A program made the position numbers and the translations under genes. DNA of 64,000 bases from positions 1,922,001 to 1,986,000 of the forward strand of contig NZ_CP027712.1 of assembly GCF_003945765.1 (NCBI RefSeq). Reading direction: 5' to 3'. This document shows, in pieces, positions 11,704-21,038 of this stretch; the stretch's first letter is position 1; every line of letters starts with the position of its first letter. This DNA comes from Pseudomonas chlororaphis subsp. chlororaphis (lineage in GTDB: Bacteria > Pseudomonadota > Gammaproteobacteria > Pseudomonadales > Pseudomonadaceae). A model generated the notes under the pieces. That model was given only the letters and a program-made list of their open reading frames with translations, did no database searches and had not been told where the DNA came from.

Positions 11704-12152
11704 GCGATGATTTCCAGAAGCAAGTGCTGCATGCCCACCAGCAAGGCGATTACGCCGCGCTGCTGCAATTGATTCCCTACGCCAGACTGATTGGCATCGA
11801 GTGTTCGCGGCAGGGCGATGAGTTGCTGTTTCGCCTGCCCGCCAACCGCGACAATATCGGCAACCCGTTGCTGCCGGCCCTGCACGGTGGGGTGATCGCC
11901 GGATTCATGGAGCTGGCCGCGGCCCTGCATCTGCTGATTGGCACCGGCTCGCCGGGCGTGCCGAAGATCATCGACTTTTCCCTCGATTACCTGCGTGCCG
12001 GGCAATTTCGCGATACTTATGCCAAATGCCAGGTCTGCCGCCAGGGACGGCGGGTGGCGAATGTGGCCATCACCGCCTGGCAGAGCAGCGCGGAGGAGCC
12101 GATTGCCACCGCCCGCGCACATTTCAAGCTCGAAGAAAGTCCAGGGCCTTGA
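11700..12152 (+). CDS. second PaaI-type hotdog thioesterase
   Basis: A 150-residue hotdog protein: LPALHGGVIAGFMELAAALHL is the active-site loop, with HGG conserved but Glu-Leu in place of the Asp-Thr of the first copy. That difference suggests a diverged activity or a partner role. The stop codon lies inside the -35 element of the htpG promoter (see 12148-12175). Confidence 0.8.
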   Translation: MSDDFQKQVLHAHQQGDYAALLQLIPYARLIGIECSRQGDELLFRLPANRDNIGNPLLPALHGGVIAGFMELAAALHLLIGTGSPGVPKIIDFSLDYLRAGQFRDTYAKCQVCRQGRRVANVAITAWQSSAEEPIATARAHFKLEESPGP

Positions 12153-12175
12153 AATCTCAGGTATAGCCCCCAACT
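12148..12175 (+). promoter_or_regulatory. sigma-32 (RpoH) heat-shock promoter for htpG
   Basis: CTTGAAA at 12148-12154, a 13-base spacer, then CCCCAACT at 12168-12175. This matches the heat-shock consensus CTTGAAA / CCCCATnT closely and lies about 65 bases before the htpG start. The -35 box overlaps the stop codon of the upstream thioesterase. Confidence 0.85.
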
Positions 12176-12240
12176 CTGTGGACATCCCGCCGTAAGCCCT
12201 TCGGGCGCGGCTTATGCCATCTGATTGGAGTTTGATGACC

Positions 12241-14145
12241 ATGAGTGTGGAAACTCAAAAGGAAACCCTGGGCTTCCAGACCGAGGTAAAGCAACTGCTG
12301 CACCTCATGATCCATTCGCTGTATTCCAACAAGGAAATCTTCCTTCGCGAACTGATCTCGAACGCCTCTGACGCTGTCGACAAATTGCGCTTCGAAGCCC
12401 TGTCCAAGCCTGAGTTGCTGGAAGGTGGCGCGGAGCTGAAAATCCGTGTGAGCTTCGACAAGGACGCCAAGACCGTCACCCTCGAAGACAACGGCATCGG
12501 CATGAGCCGGGACGATGTGATCACCCACCTGGGGACCATCGCCAAGTCCGGCACCGCCGATTTCATGAAAAACCTCACCGGCGACCAGAAGAAGGATTCG
12601 CACCTGATCGGTCAGTTTGGCGTGGGCTTCTATTCCGCCTTCATCGTCGCCGACAAGGTCGATGTCTTCAGCCGCCGCGCCGGCCTTGACGCCAGCGAAG
12701 GCGTGCACTGGTCCTCCAAGGGCGAAGGCGAGTTCGAAGTCGCGACCATCGACAAGGCCGACCGCGGTACCCGCATCGTCCTGCACCTGAAGTCCGGCGA
12801 AGACGAGTTCGCCGACGGCTGGCGCCTGCGCAACATCATCAAGAAGTACTCCGACCATATCGCCCTGCCGATCGAGCTACCGAAAGAGGCCGCTGCCGCT
12901 GAGGGCGAGGAGAAGCCTGCGCAGGAATGGGAAACCGTCAACCGCGCCAGTGCCCTGTGGACCCGTCCGCGTACCGAAATCAAGGACGAGGAATACCAGG
13001 AGTTCTACAAGCACATCGCCCACGACTTCGAGAACCCGCTGAGCTGGAGCCACAACAAGGTCGAAGGCAAGCTGGAATACAGTTCGCTGTTGTACGTGCC
13101 GGCCCGTGCGCCATTCGACCTGTACCAGCGTGAAGCGCCGAAAGGCCTGAAGTTGTACGTGCAGCGCGTGTTCGTGATGGACCAGGCGGAATCCTTCCTG
13201 CCGCTGTACCTGCGCTTCATCAAGGGCGTAGTTGACTCCAACGACCTATCGCTGAACGTGTCGCGGGAAATCCTGCAGAAAGACCCGATCATCGACTCCA
13301 TGAAGTCGGCGCTGACCAAGCGCGTGCTGGACATGCTGGAAAAACTGGCGAAGAACGAGCCTGAGCAATACAAGGGCTTCTGGAAAAACTTCGGCCAGGT
13401 GATGAAGGAAGGCCCGGCCGAAGACTTCGCCAACAAGGAAAAGATCGCCGGCCTGCTGCGCTTCGCCTCCACCCAGGGCGACGACGGCGAGCAGAATGTT
13501 TCCCTGGCCGAGTACCTGGCACGCGCCAAGGAAGGCCAGGACAAGATCTACTACCTCACCGGCGAAACCTACGCGCAGGTCAAGAACAGCCCGCACCTGG
13601 AAGTCTTCCGCAAGAAAGGCATCGAAGTGCTGCTGCTGACCGACCGCATCGACGAGTGGCTGATGAGCTACCTGAGCGACTTCGACGGCAAGGGTTTTGT
13701 CGACGTGGCGCGGGGTGACCTGGACCTGGGCAACCTGGACTCGGAAGAGGACAAGAAGGCCGCGGAAGAAGTCGCCAAGAGCAAGGAAGGCCTGGTGGAG
13801 CGGATCAAGACCGCCCTGGGCGATACCGTCAGCGAAGTGCGGGTTTCCCACCGCCTGACCGACTCCCCGGCGATCCTGGCGATCGGCGAGCAGGACCTGG
13901 GCCTGCAGATGCGCCAGATCCTCGAGGCCAGCGGGCAGAAGGTGCCGGATTCCAAGCCGATCTTCGAATTCAACCCGGCTCACCCGTTGATCGAGAAACT
14001 CGACGGCGAGCAGAGCGACGAGCGCTTCGGCGACCTGTCGCACATCCTCTTCGATCAGGCGGCCCTGGCTGCCGGCGACAGCTTGAAAGACCCGGCCGCC
14101 TATGTGCGCCGCCTGAACAAGCTGCTGGTTGAACTGTCGGTTTAA
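12241..14145 (+). CDS. htpG: Hsp90 chaperone HtpG
   Basis: ATP-dependent cytosolic chaperone of the Hsp90 family. The 634-residue protein starts [13 protein letters not shown]; the N-terminal GHKL ATPase domain shows [19 protein letters not shown] and [11 protein letters not shown], followed by middle and dimerisation domains without the eukaryotic charged linker. The start at 12241 is preferred over an upstream in-frame ATG at 12214 because it gives the family N-terminus. A sigma-32 promoter lies upstream and a terminator downstream, so it is an independent heat-shock gene. Confidence 0.98.
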   Translation: MSVETQKETLGFQTEVKQLLHLMIHSLYSNKEIFLRELISNASDAVDKLRFEALSKPELLEGGAELKIRVSFDKDAKTVTLEDNGIGMSRDDVITHLGTIAKSGTADFMKNLTGDQKKDSHLIGQFGVGFYSAFIVADKVDVFSRRAGLDASEGVHWSSKGEGEFEVATIDKADRGTRIVLHLKSGEDEFADGWRLRNIIKKYSDHIALPIELPKEAAAAEGEEKPAQEWETVNRASALWTRPRTEIKDEEYQEFYKHIAHDFENPLSWSHNKVEGKLEYSSLLYVPARAPFDLYQREAPKGLKLYVQRVFVMDQAESFLPLYLRFIKGVVDSNDLSLNVSREILQKDPIIDSMKSALTKRVLDMLEKLAKNEPEQYKGFWKNFGQVMKEGPAEDFANKEKIAGLLRFASTQGDDGEQNVSLAEYLARAKEGQDKIYYLTGETYAQVKNSPHLEVFRKKGIEVLLLTDRIDEWLMSYLSDFDGKGFVDVARGDLDLGNLDSEEDKKAAEEVAKSKEGLVERIKTALGDTVSEVRVSHRLTDSPAILAIGEQDLGLQMRQILEASGQKVPDSKPIFEFNPAHPLIEKLDGEQSDERFGDLSHILFDQAALAAGDSLKDPAAYVRRLNKLLVELSV

Positions 14146-14156
14146 CTGCGTTGTAT

Positions 14157-14181
14157 AAAAACCCGCTTCGGCGGGTTTTTT
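14157..14181 (+). terminator. Rho-independent terminator after htpG
   Basis: A 10-bp stem AAAAACCCGC (14157-14166), TTCG loop, GCGGGTTTTT (14171-14180) and further T. Confidence 0.92.
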
Positions 14182-14212
14182 CATTCCGGTGTTTTTGAAT
14201 CAGGAGTCTGAA

Positions 14213-14941
14213 ATGAGCCAAGTCACTGTTCGTTCCCTGGTCTACCAGATTGATGGTCAATCCTATGAAAGCCGCCTGGCGTTCGATGCCAGCCAGCAGG
14301 GCCCGCGTCCGGGGCTGTTGATGGCGCCGAACTGGATGGGTGTCGGCGCCGGTGCCGAGAAGATCGCCGAGGCGGTCGCCGCCAAGGGGTATGTGGTGTT
14401 GATCGCCGACCTGTACGGGCAACAGGTCCGCCCGAGCAACGGCGACGAGGCGGGTGCCGCCATGATGCCGCTGAAGAATGACCGGGCCTTGCTGCGCAAG
14501 CGCATGCAGGCGGCCTTCGAGGCGCTGCAGAGCCAGCAGGAAGCGGCGGTGGACAAGGCCCGGCTGGCCACCTTCGGCTTCTGCTTTGGCGGTTGCTGCT
14601 CCCTGGAGTTGGCGCGCAGTGGTGCGCCGCTGAAAGCCGCGGTGTCCTTCCACGGCAGCCTGGATACGCCGAACCCGGCCGACGCCCGGAACATCAAGGG
14701 TTCGGTGCTGGTGCTGCATGGCGCCTCCGACCCGCTGGTGCCGAAAGAGCAATTGCCGGCCTTCGAAGAGGAAATGAATGCCGCGGGGGTGGATTGGCAA
14801 CTGCTGAGTTACGGCGGCGCGGTGCATTCCTTCACCGATCCGCACGCCAATGTACCGGGCAAGATGATGTACGACGCCAAGACCGCCCGTCGCGCCTTCA
14901 CCTCGATGCACAACCTGCTGGATGAAGTGTTCAAGGGCTGA
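14213..14941 (+). CDS. dienelactone hydrolase family protein
   Basis: A 242-residue cytosolic alpha/beta hydrolase. The nucleophile elbow is GFCFGG (Cys nucleophile as in dienelactone hydrolases), with the acid in GASDPLVP and the histidine in AVHSFTDP. The ATG at 14213 follows CAGGAGT. The natural substrate is unknown; the broad family cleaves lactones and esters. In P. aeruginosa a similar gene follows htpG, as I recall. Confidence 0.88.
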   Translation: MSQVTVRSLVYQIDGQSYESRLAFDASQQGPRPGLLMAPNWMGVGAGAEKIAEAVAAKGYVVLIADLYGQQVRPSNGDEAGAAMMPLKNDRALLRKRMQAAFEALQSQQEAAVDKARLATFGFCFGGCCSLELARSGAPLKAAVSFHGSLDTPNPADARNIKGSVLVLHGASDPLVPKEQLPAFEEEMNAAGVDWQLLSYGGAVHSFTDPHANVPGKMMYDAKTARRAFTSMHNLLDEVFKG

Positions 14942-14955
14942 GCCCCGGGAACCAC

Positions 14956-15020
14956 AAGCCCGCTTGGCGATGCAATGCGGCTCTCAGTGAGCCGCCTTGT
15001 GCGCCAGGCGGGCTTTTTTT
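14956..15020 (+). terminator. compound terminator (nested hairpins) after the dienelactone hydrolase
   Basis: The outer stem AAGCCCGC (14956-14963) with GCGGGCTT (15008-15015) is followed by seven T. Nested inside is a 7-bp stem (14977-14983 with 14989-14995). It ends 16 bases before the stop of the convergent transsulfuration gene. Confidence 0.85.
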
Positions 15021-15035
15021 GTGCCTGTCGGCCAT

Positions 15036-16214
15036 TCAGATCCGCGTCAGTGCCTGGGCCAGGTCGGCGCGCAGGTCCTCCACATCCTCGACGCCCACGG
15101 ACAAACGCACCAGCCCGTCGCCGATGCCGAGCTGCGCCCGGGTATCCGCGGGAATGCTGGCGTGGGTCATGATCGCCGGGTGCTCGATCAGGCTTTCCAC
15201 CCCGCCCAGGCTCTCGGCCAGGGCAAAGATCCGCACGCTCTCGAGAAAACGCCTGGCGCCGGCGAGGTCGCAGTCCAGGTCGAGGGAAATCATCCCGCCG
15301 AAACCGTGCATCTGCCGCCGTGCCAGTGCGTGCTGCGGGTGGGACGGCAGGCCCGGGTAGTAGACCCGCGCCACCTGTGGCTGGCGTTCCAGCCATTGCG
15401 CCAGCTCCAGGGCGTTGCTGCAGTGGCGTTCCATGCGCAGCGCCAGGGTCTTCACCCCGCGCAGGGTGAGGAAGGCGTCGAACGGCCCGGCGATCGCTCC
15501 CACGGCGTTCTGCAGGAAGCCCAAACGTTCGGCCAGGTCGAGGTTCTGCCCGACCACCGCGATGCCGCCGATCACGTCGGAATGGCCGTTGAGGTACTTG
15601 GTCGTCGAGTGCAGCACGATATCGAAGCCCAGCTCCAGCGGACGCTGGATCCGCGGGCTGGCAAAGGTGTTGTCGGCGACGCAGATGATGCCCCGTGCCC
15701 GGCAGATGCGCGCGATGGCGGCGAGATCGGTGAGGCGCAGCAGGGGATTGCTCGGGGTCTCGACCATCACCATCCGCGTGTCGTCCTGCAGCGCCGCTTC
15801 GAAAGCCGACAGATCGGTCAGGTCGACGAAGCTGAAGCGATGGCCGGCGCTGCGTTGGCGCACCTTGTCGAAGAGACGGAACGTCCCGCCATACAAGTCA
15901 TTGCCGGAAACGATATGCGCGCCTGCGTCGAGCAGTTCGAGCACGGTGGAAATCGTTGCCAGCCCGGAGGCGAAGGCGAAGGCCTGGGTGCCGCCCTCGA
16001 GGTCCGCCACGCAGCGTTCCAGGGCCCAGCGCGTGGGGTTGTGCGAGCGCCCGTAGTCGAGCCCCTTGTGCACCCCGGGGCTTTGCTGGGCATAGGTGGA
16101 GTTGGCGTAGATCGGCGGCATCAGCGCCCCGGTGGAAGGGTCCGGCGTTTGCCCGGCATGGATTACCCGGGTGGCGAAGGCGCGTGGCGCGCTGCTTTCA
16201 TCCTGTTGGCTCAT
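15036..16214 (-). CDS. cystathionine gamma-lyase/synthase-type PLP enzyme
   Basis: A 392-residue Cys/Met-metabolism PLP enzyme; the pyridoxal lysine is in [11 protein letters not shown] (K206), with DNTFASP and SNPLLR also conserved. The neighbouring cystathionine beta-synthase, overlapped by 4 bases (ATGA), makes gamma-lyase activity (cystathionine to cysteine) the likely role in reverse transsulfuration, although sequence alone cannot exclude gamma-synthase activity. The ATG at 16214 gives the family N-terminus (ATRVIHAGQ) and is coupled to the upstream gene; longer in-frame extensions lie within that gene. Confidence 0.88.
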   Translation of the reverse strand: MSQQDESSAPRAFATRVIHAGQTPDPSTGALMPPIYANSTYAQQSPGVHKGLDYGRSHNPTRWALERCVADLEGGTQAFAFASGLATISTVLELLDAGAHIVSGNDLYGGTFRLFDKVRQRSAGHRFSFVDLTDLSAFEAALQDDTRMVMVETPSNPLLRLTDLAAIARICRARGIICVADNTFASPRIQRPLELGFDIVLHSTTKYLNGHSDVIGGIAVVGQNLDLAERLGFLQNAVGAIAGPFDAFLTLRGVKTLALRMERHCSNALELAQWLERQPQVARVYYPGLPSHPQHALARRQMHGFGGMISLDLDCDLAGARRFLESVRIFALAESLGGVESLIEHPAIMTHASIPADTRAQLGIGDGLVRLSVGVEDVEDLRADLAQALTRI

Positions 16215-17587
16215 GGCAGTGATCTCCGTAAGTGGTTGAGCATGTCGACCCGGGTAATCAAGCCGTGGAAGCCCGAAGCGTCGGCGATGATCGCCACGAA
16301 GCCACGGTCGAGTTCCGCCTCCAGTTCGGCCAGGCTGGCGCCGGGAGGCAGGGTTTCCAGCTGATCGGTCATGGCGCTGGCCACGGTCTTGCGAAAGTGT
16401 GAAGCATCTTCGTGCACACCCAGCAGGATGTCCGACTCGTCGATCACCCCGACCAGCCGCTGCCCATCCACCAGCACCGGCAGTTGCGAGACGTCGGCCA
16501 GGCGCATGCGCTGGAAGGCGGTGAGCAGGGTATCGTCCGGCCCCACGCTGATTACCCGGCCGTCCTCGAAGCGCCGCGCGATCAGGTCGCGCAGGTCGCC
16601 GTAGCCTTTGCGTTGCAGCAGGCCCTGGTCGTTCATCCATTGGTCGTTGTAGATCTTCGACAGGTAGCGGGTGCCGGTGTCGCAGACGAAGCTGACCACC
16701 CGCTTCGGCTCAGTCTGCTCGCGGCAGTAGCGCAGAGCCGCGGCCAGCAGGGTACCGGTCGAAGAGCCGCCGAGAATACCCTCGGCGCGCAGCAACTGGC
16801 GGGCGTGCTCGAAACTTTCCTCGTCGCTGATGGAATAGGCCTTGCGCACGCTGGAAAGGTCGGCGATGGACGGAATGAAGTCTTCGCCGATGCCTTCCAC
16901 CGCCCAGGAACCGGGCGTGCCGAGGGCGCCGCTGCGGCTGTATTCGGCCATCACCGAGCCGACCGGATCGGCCAGGACCATGGCCAGGTCCGGCTGCACC
17001 CGGCGGAAGAACCGGGTCAGGCCGGTCAGGGTGCCGGCCGAGCCGACGCCGACCACGATGGCGTCCACGTCATGCTGGGTCTGCGCCCAGATTTCCGGCG
17101 CGGTGCTGCATTCGTGGGCCAGCGGGTTGGCCGGGTTGTTGAACTGATCGGCGAAGAACGCGTTGGGAATCTCCTTGGTCAGTCGCGCGGCCATATCCTG
17201 GTAGTAGTCAGGGTGGCCCTTGCCGACATCGGAGCGGGTGATGTGCACTTCGGCGCCCATCGCCTTGAGGTGCAGGACTTTCTCGGTGGACATCTTGTCC
17301 GGCACCACCAGGACCACTCGATAACCCTTGGCGCGGCCGACCAGGGCCAGGCCGAGGCCGGTGTTGCCGGCGGTGGCTTCGACTATGGTGCCACCGGGTC
17401 GCAGGCGGCCATCACGCTCGGCGGCATCGATCATCGCCAGGCCGATGCGGTCCTTGATCGAGCCACCGGGGTTTTGCGATTCAAGCTTGAGAAACAGCGT
17501 ACAGGGGCCGGTATCGAAACGGCTGACACGCACCAGCGGCGTGTTGCCGATCAGTTCGAGCACGGCGGGACGGGAGTCGTTCGGCAT
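16211..17587 (-). CDS. cystathionine beta-synthase
   Basis: A 458-residue PLP enzyme that condenses homocysteine and serine to cystathionine. The PLP lysine lies in GGSIKDR (K45), the phosphate loop in GSAGT, and the C-terminal 120 residues form a pair of CBS domains (about 335-458) as in eukaryotic-type CBS, a likely regulatory module. The ATG at 17587 follows GAGGTGA. It is the first gene of the two-gene reverse transsulfuration operon, which lets the cell make cysteine from methionine. Confidence 0.9.
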   Translation of the reverse strand: MPNDSRPAVLELIGNTPLVRVSRFDTGPCTLFLKLESQNPGGSIKDRIGLAMIDAAERDGRLRPGGTIVEATAGNTGLGLALVGRAKGYRVVLVVPDKMSTEKVLHLKAMGAEVHITRSDVGKGHPDYYQDMAARLTKEIPNAFFADQFNNPANPLAHECSTAPEIWAQTQHDVDAIVVGVGSAGTLTGLTRFFRRVQPDLAMVLADPVGSVMAEYSRSGALGTPGSWAVEGIGEDFIPSIADLSSVRKAYSISDEESFEHARQLLRAEGILGGSSTGTLLAAALRYCREQTEPKRVVSFVCDTGTRYLSKIYNDQWMNDQGLLQRKGYGDLRDLIARRFEDGRVISVGPDDTLLTAFQRMRLADVSQLPVLVDGQRLVGVIDESDILLGVHEDASHFRKTVASAMTDQLETLPPGASLAELEAELDRGFVAIIADASGFHGLITRVDMLNHLRRSLP

Positions 17588-17795
17588 GTCGTCACCTCGC
17601 TGCGCAAAGCTGCGCTGGATGGGCGACCCACGGCGAATCATCGCGCGCCGGTCGCAGGCAATGCATCGCTTGGACCATAGGCCGGGATCCTGCTACCCGC
17701 AACCGCTCGCGCCGGCCGGTACCTGGTTGCGCAACCAGGCGGCGGGGGAAGCCTGGCCCGGCGCTTGACCTGTCCGGATCACCGAGCGCCCGGCG

Positions 17796-18683
17796 CTACA
17801 GGGGTGACGGCGAGCCTTTGCCCTTGGGCAGTTCGATTCTTTCGCTTTCCCCCGGCACCGTCGGCCAGTCGCCGGCGGCCCAGCGTTGGCGGGCTTCATC
17901 GATACGCGCCGGGTCGCTGGAGACGAAGTTCCAGTTGATCCGCCGTGGACCATCCAGCGGCGCGCCGCCGAACAGCACGGCATGGCAATCGCTGTCGGCG
18001 AACAGGGTGGGTGTGGTTCTGGCCGGCAGGATCACCAGCGAGTGCGGTTCGACGGGCTCGCCATCCAGCTGGGCGTCGCCTTCGAGCACGTACAGGGCGC
18101 GCTCTTCATGTTCGGCGGGGATCAGCAGGGTGGTCGCGGTCTGCAACTGTATTTCGGCATACAGGGTCGGGGAGAGCACTGGCACCGGCGATTCCAGGCA
18201 GAAACCACTGCCGGCGATCATGCGGATCTTGACCCCGAGATTATCGCTGACCGGCAAGGTCGCGGCCGGGTGATGGCTGTAGTGCCCAGGGCCTTGTTCA
18301 TGGGCTTTGGGCGAAGCCAGCCAGACCTGCAGGCCGTGCATGCTGAAGTCGCTGTCGATCAGCGCCTGCGGGGTGCGCTCGACATGGGCGATGGCGCTAC
18401 CGGCGGTCATCCAGCTGACATCCCCCGGGTTCACCACATGATCGGAACCGAGGCTGTCCTTGTGCTGGATCTGCCCCTGGAACAGGTAGGTCAGGGTCGA
18501 CAGGCCGATATGCGGATGTTGGCGGATATTCATGCCCTTGCCCGCGGGGTAGCGGGTTTGCAGCATATGATCGAAAAACACGAAGGGCCCCACGCTGCGG
18601 CATTGGGCCGAGGGCAGCGGACGCAGGATGGGTTGGCCTTCGACGTCCTCGGCGCGAGGGCGAATCACGAGCGGTGTGTTCAT
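17796..18683 (-). CDS. pirin family protein
   Basis: A 295-residue bicupin. The N-terminal cupin carries the metal ligands HPHIGL (H57, H59) and AHVERT (H101, E103), all present, so a metal site is expected. Bacterial pirins include quercetin 2,3-dioxygenases and redox-responsive regulators; this one cannot be placed further. It is separated by about 210 bases from the transsulfuration operon, with no gene seen in between, and reads in the same direction. Confidence 0.9.
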   Translation of the reverse strand: MNTPLVIRPRAEDVEGQPILRPLPSAQCRSVGPFVFFDHMLQTRYPAGKGMNIRQHPHIGLSTLTYLFQGQIQHKDSLGSDHVVNPGDVSWMTAGSAIAHVERTPQALIDSDFSMHGLQVWLASPKAHEQGPGHYSHHPAATLPVSDNLGVKIRMIAGSGFCLESPVPVLSPTLYAEIQLQTATTLLIPAEHEERALYVLEGDAQLDGEPVEPHSLVILPARTTPTLFADSDCHAVLFGGAPLDGPRRINWNFVSSDPARIDEARQRWAAGDWPTVPGESERIELPKGKGSPSPL

Positions 18684-18745
18684 GGTGCATTCCAGGCTGA
18701 TCGGGTTATGCCCGGGAGCATAACCCGCTTGTGCGAGCCGTGGCG

Positions 18746-19162
18746 CTATTGGCTGAAGGCGCCTTCGGAGAGGTGGGTCTCGATGCTCACCTCGGCGGTG
18801 GTCATCAGCTTGTGCACCGGGCAGCGGTCGGCGACGCGATGCAGTTCTTCACGTTGGGCGTCGGTGAGCACGCCCTTGAGGGTCAGCTTGACGTGCAGCG
18901 CATATTTGCCTTTCTGCTCCTGGCTGTTGTCGTGCTTGACCTCGACCGTGACGCCGGTGAGCGGAATCTCTTTTTTCTGCGCATACAGCTTGAGGGTCAG
19001 GGCCTTGCAGGCACCCAGGGCGGCATCGAAAAAGTCGTGGGGTTCCGGCGCGGAGCCTTCGCCGCCCAGGGTCTTGGGCAGGTCGGCGAACAATTGATGG
19101 TCATCGATCTGGATGCTGTGGCGGAAACCTTCGCTGGACTCGGTGTTGACGGTGATAGTCAT
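18746..19162 (-). CDS. OsmC family protein (peroxide reductase-like)
   Basis: A 138-residue OsmC/Ohr-fold protein. Both conserved cysteines are present: C52 in LGACKALTL and C114 in DRCPVHKL, the pair that reduces organic hydroperoxides in this family. The ATG at 19162 follows CCGAGGT; an upstream frame extension to 19201 has no ribosome site. It precedes the pirin gene on the same strand with a 62-base gap and may be cotranscribed. Confidence 0.88.
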   Translation of the reverse strand: MTITVNTESSEGFRHSIQIDDHQLFADLPKTLGGEGSAPEPHDFFDAALGACKALTLKLYAQKKEIPLTGVTVEVKHDNSQEQKGKYALHVKLTLKGVLTDAQREELHRVADRCPVHKLMTTAEVSIETHLSEGAFSQ

Positions 19163-19310
19163 GGCGGACCTCGGGCAGTGGTGAGCAGTCGGAACAGACA
19201 TTGAAAGGTGGTGCAGTTATAGAGCATTACGCTTGCCGTGCGTTCCCCTTTTTCTGAACCGTCACCTGCGGGGCAGGGTCTACCCAGCGTCAACCGACGG
19301 GAGCCCGCCC

Positions 19311-20312
19311 ATGCACTGGATCTACCTGAGCACCTTGCTGTTACTGCTGCCGAGCGCCTGGGCCCAGGCCCGCGACTACGCCTACAGCGATGCTCACTTG
19401 CATTACGTCGACTTCTTCCAGGAGTCGGCAGGCATGGACAAGCTGCTCAAGGCCATGGCCGACAATCGCATCGAACATGTGATGATTTCCGGTATCCCGG
19501 TGGCCAAGAAATGGCATGAAGACGAACCCAAGCGGCCGCGCTACTACGCCGGCGACGACGCCGATGCCTACTGGTACAGCGCCACCGATGTGATTGTCGC
19601 TGCCGCGGTGAACCGCCTGACGCCCGAGCAGCGCCAGCATTTTCATCCGTTCCTCTCTGGCTTCAACCCCAACGACAAGAACTCCGACGCCCATATCCAG
19701 CGCATGCTCGACCTCAATCCGGGGCTATGGCAGGGCATCGGCGAAGTGTTCACCCGCCACGACGACCTGACCGCGCTGACCTCCGGCGATACACCGCGGG
19801 CCAATAACGAGGCGATGACGCGGATCTATCACCTGGCGGCGGAAAACGACCTGCCGGTGATGCTGCATTCCAACATCACCTCCAAGCGCGAGAAGAACCC
19901 GCTGTACCTGGCGGAAATCGAAGAGCCGCTGCGCAATCATCCCCACACGCGCTTTATCTGGGCCCACGCGGGCACCAGCATGGAGATCCACCGGCATCAG
20001 GTGCAGCTGGATTTTCTCCTGCCGACCCTGGCGCGGATGCTCGAGTCTTACCCCAACCTGTACATCGACCTGTCCTGGAGCGTGCTCAGGCCATATCTGC
20101 TGGATGAGCAGGGCGTGCCTCGGGCGCAGTGGCTGAAGCTGGTGGAGCGCTTTCCCGAGCGCTTCATGCTGGGTTCGGACGTTGTCGGGCGTTTCAACAA
20201 GCTGGGGCGGGAAATGCGCGGCTTCGATCCCTTCCTCGATGCCTTGCCGGAGGCCGTGGCGCGTAAGGTGGCTCGGGACAACTTCCTCGCCGTGCTGCCG
20301 CGCGCACGTTGA
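19311..20312 (+). CDS. exported amidohydrolase family protein
   Basis: A 333-residue TIM-barrel metal-dependent hydrolase of the amidohydrolase-2 type. It begins with a Sec signal peptide (hydrophobic 5-16, cleavage near SAWAQA) and then YSDAHLHYVDFF, the HxH metal motif. Further candidates are the HSNIT, WAHAGTS and LGSDVVGRF segments with the late Asp. The periplasmic location is unusual for the fold. The ATG at 19311 is chosen because it begins the signal peptide. Substrate unknown. Confidence 0.82.
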   Translation: MHWIYLSTLLLLLPSAWAQARDYAYSDAHLHYVDFFQESAGMDKLLKAMADNRIEHVMISGIPVAKKWHEDEPKRPRYYAGDDADAYWYSATDVIVAAAVNRLTPEQRQHFHPFLSGFNPNDKNSDAHIQRMLDLNPGLWQGIGEVFTRHDDLTALTSGDTPRANNEAMTRIYHLAAENDLPVMLHSNITSKREKNPLYLAEIEEPLRNHPHTRFIWAHAGTSMEIHRHQVQLDFLLPTLARMLESYPNLYIDLSWSVLRPYLLDEQGVPRAQWLKLVERFPERFMLGSDVVGRFNKLGREMRGFDPFLDALPEAVARKVARDNFLAVLPRAR

Positions 20313-20424
20313 TCCTGGGTGGCTCCGGTTCGTGGGCGTTGCCAAGGCGCTGGTGATGCAGGTTTGTCATCAGCCTGTCATGCCTGCGTCATAGGCTCGC
20401 GCCATCTCAATCAAGGAGCGCGAT

Positions 20425-20901
20425 ATGCACCTCACCCGTTTAAGCGCATTGGCGGCGCTGATGATGCTCAGTGGCCTGGGCTATTCCGAAGCCCGTGCCG
20501 AAGTCCGTGTCGAAGGCCCGGTGGAATATGGTGTGTTCGAGGGGCCGAAGGCCGCGTTGCAGTCGGGTGAGAGGGTGCTGCGGCGCAGCAACGAAAACAT
20601 CGAGCAGACCGAGATCGTGCCCGCGCGGCTGGGCACCAAGTTCGGCCTGCGTTATCAGTTGGCCGGCAAGGTGGCCGAGGATGTGCCACTGACCCTGTTG
20701 TATTTCACGCCGGGCATCCGTACCCCGGATGGCCAGCGTCACGATAAGCTCGAAGTGACCCAGAAACTGGTGCCGGGCGCACCGCAGGACATCATGGCCT
20801 ATGAGTTCACCGAGAGTCATGAGGTGATCCCCGGCGAGTGGCGTTTCATGGTATTCCAGGGCGACCGTTTGTTGGTCCAGCAGCGTTTTACCGTACGCTG
20901 A
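20425..20901 (+). CDS. DUF3859 family exported protein
   Basis: A 158-residue protein with a cleavable signal peptide (MHLTRLSALAALMMLSG, cleavage near SEARA). The mature part is a predicted beta-sandwich containing LRYQLAGKVAEDVPLT and FTESHEVIPGEW, which I recognise as DUF3859. Function unknown. A ribosome site (AAGGAG) precedes the ATG. It ends at its own terminator. Confidence 0.78.
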   Translation: MHLTRLSALAALMMLSGLGYSEARAEVRVEGPVEYGVFEGPKAALQSGERVLRRSNENIEQTEIVPARLGTKFGLRYQLAGKVAEDVPLTLLYFTPGIRTPDGQRHDKLEVTQKLVPGAPQDIMAYEFTESHEVIPGEWRFMVFQGDRLLVQQRFTVR

Positions 20902-20908
20902 ATCGTTT

Positions 20909-20939
20909 ACGCCCAGGCATCGGAGTGCTTGGGCGTTTT
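20909..20939 (+). terminator. Rho-independent terminator after the DUF3859 gene
   Basis: ACGCCCAGGCA (20909-20919) pairs with TGCTTGGGCGT (20926-20936), with a T tail. Confidence 0.8.
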
Positions 20940-21038
20940 GATATCACGTTTTCGTCTTAAGCAAATTTTCCGCGACCCGATACCTTCAAGAGCAGCCCGC
21001 TGTATGGCGAATGCAGCGCTTTTGGAAGGAACCGGAGA

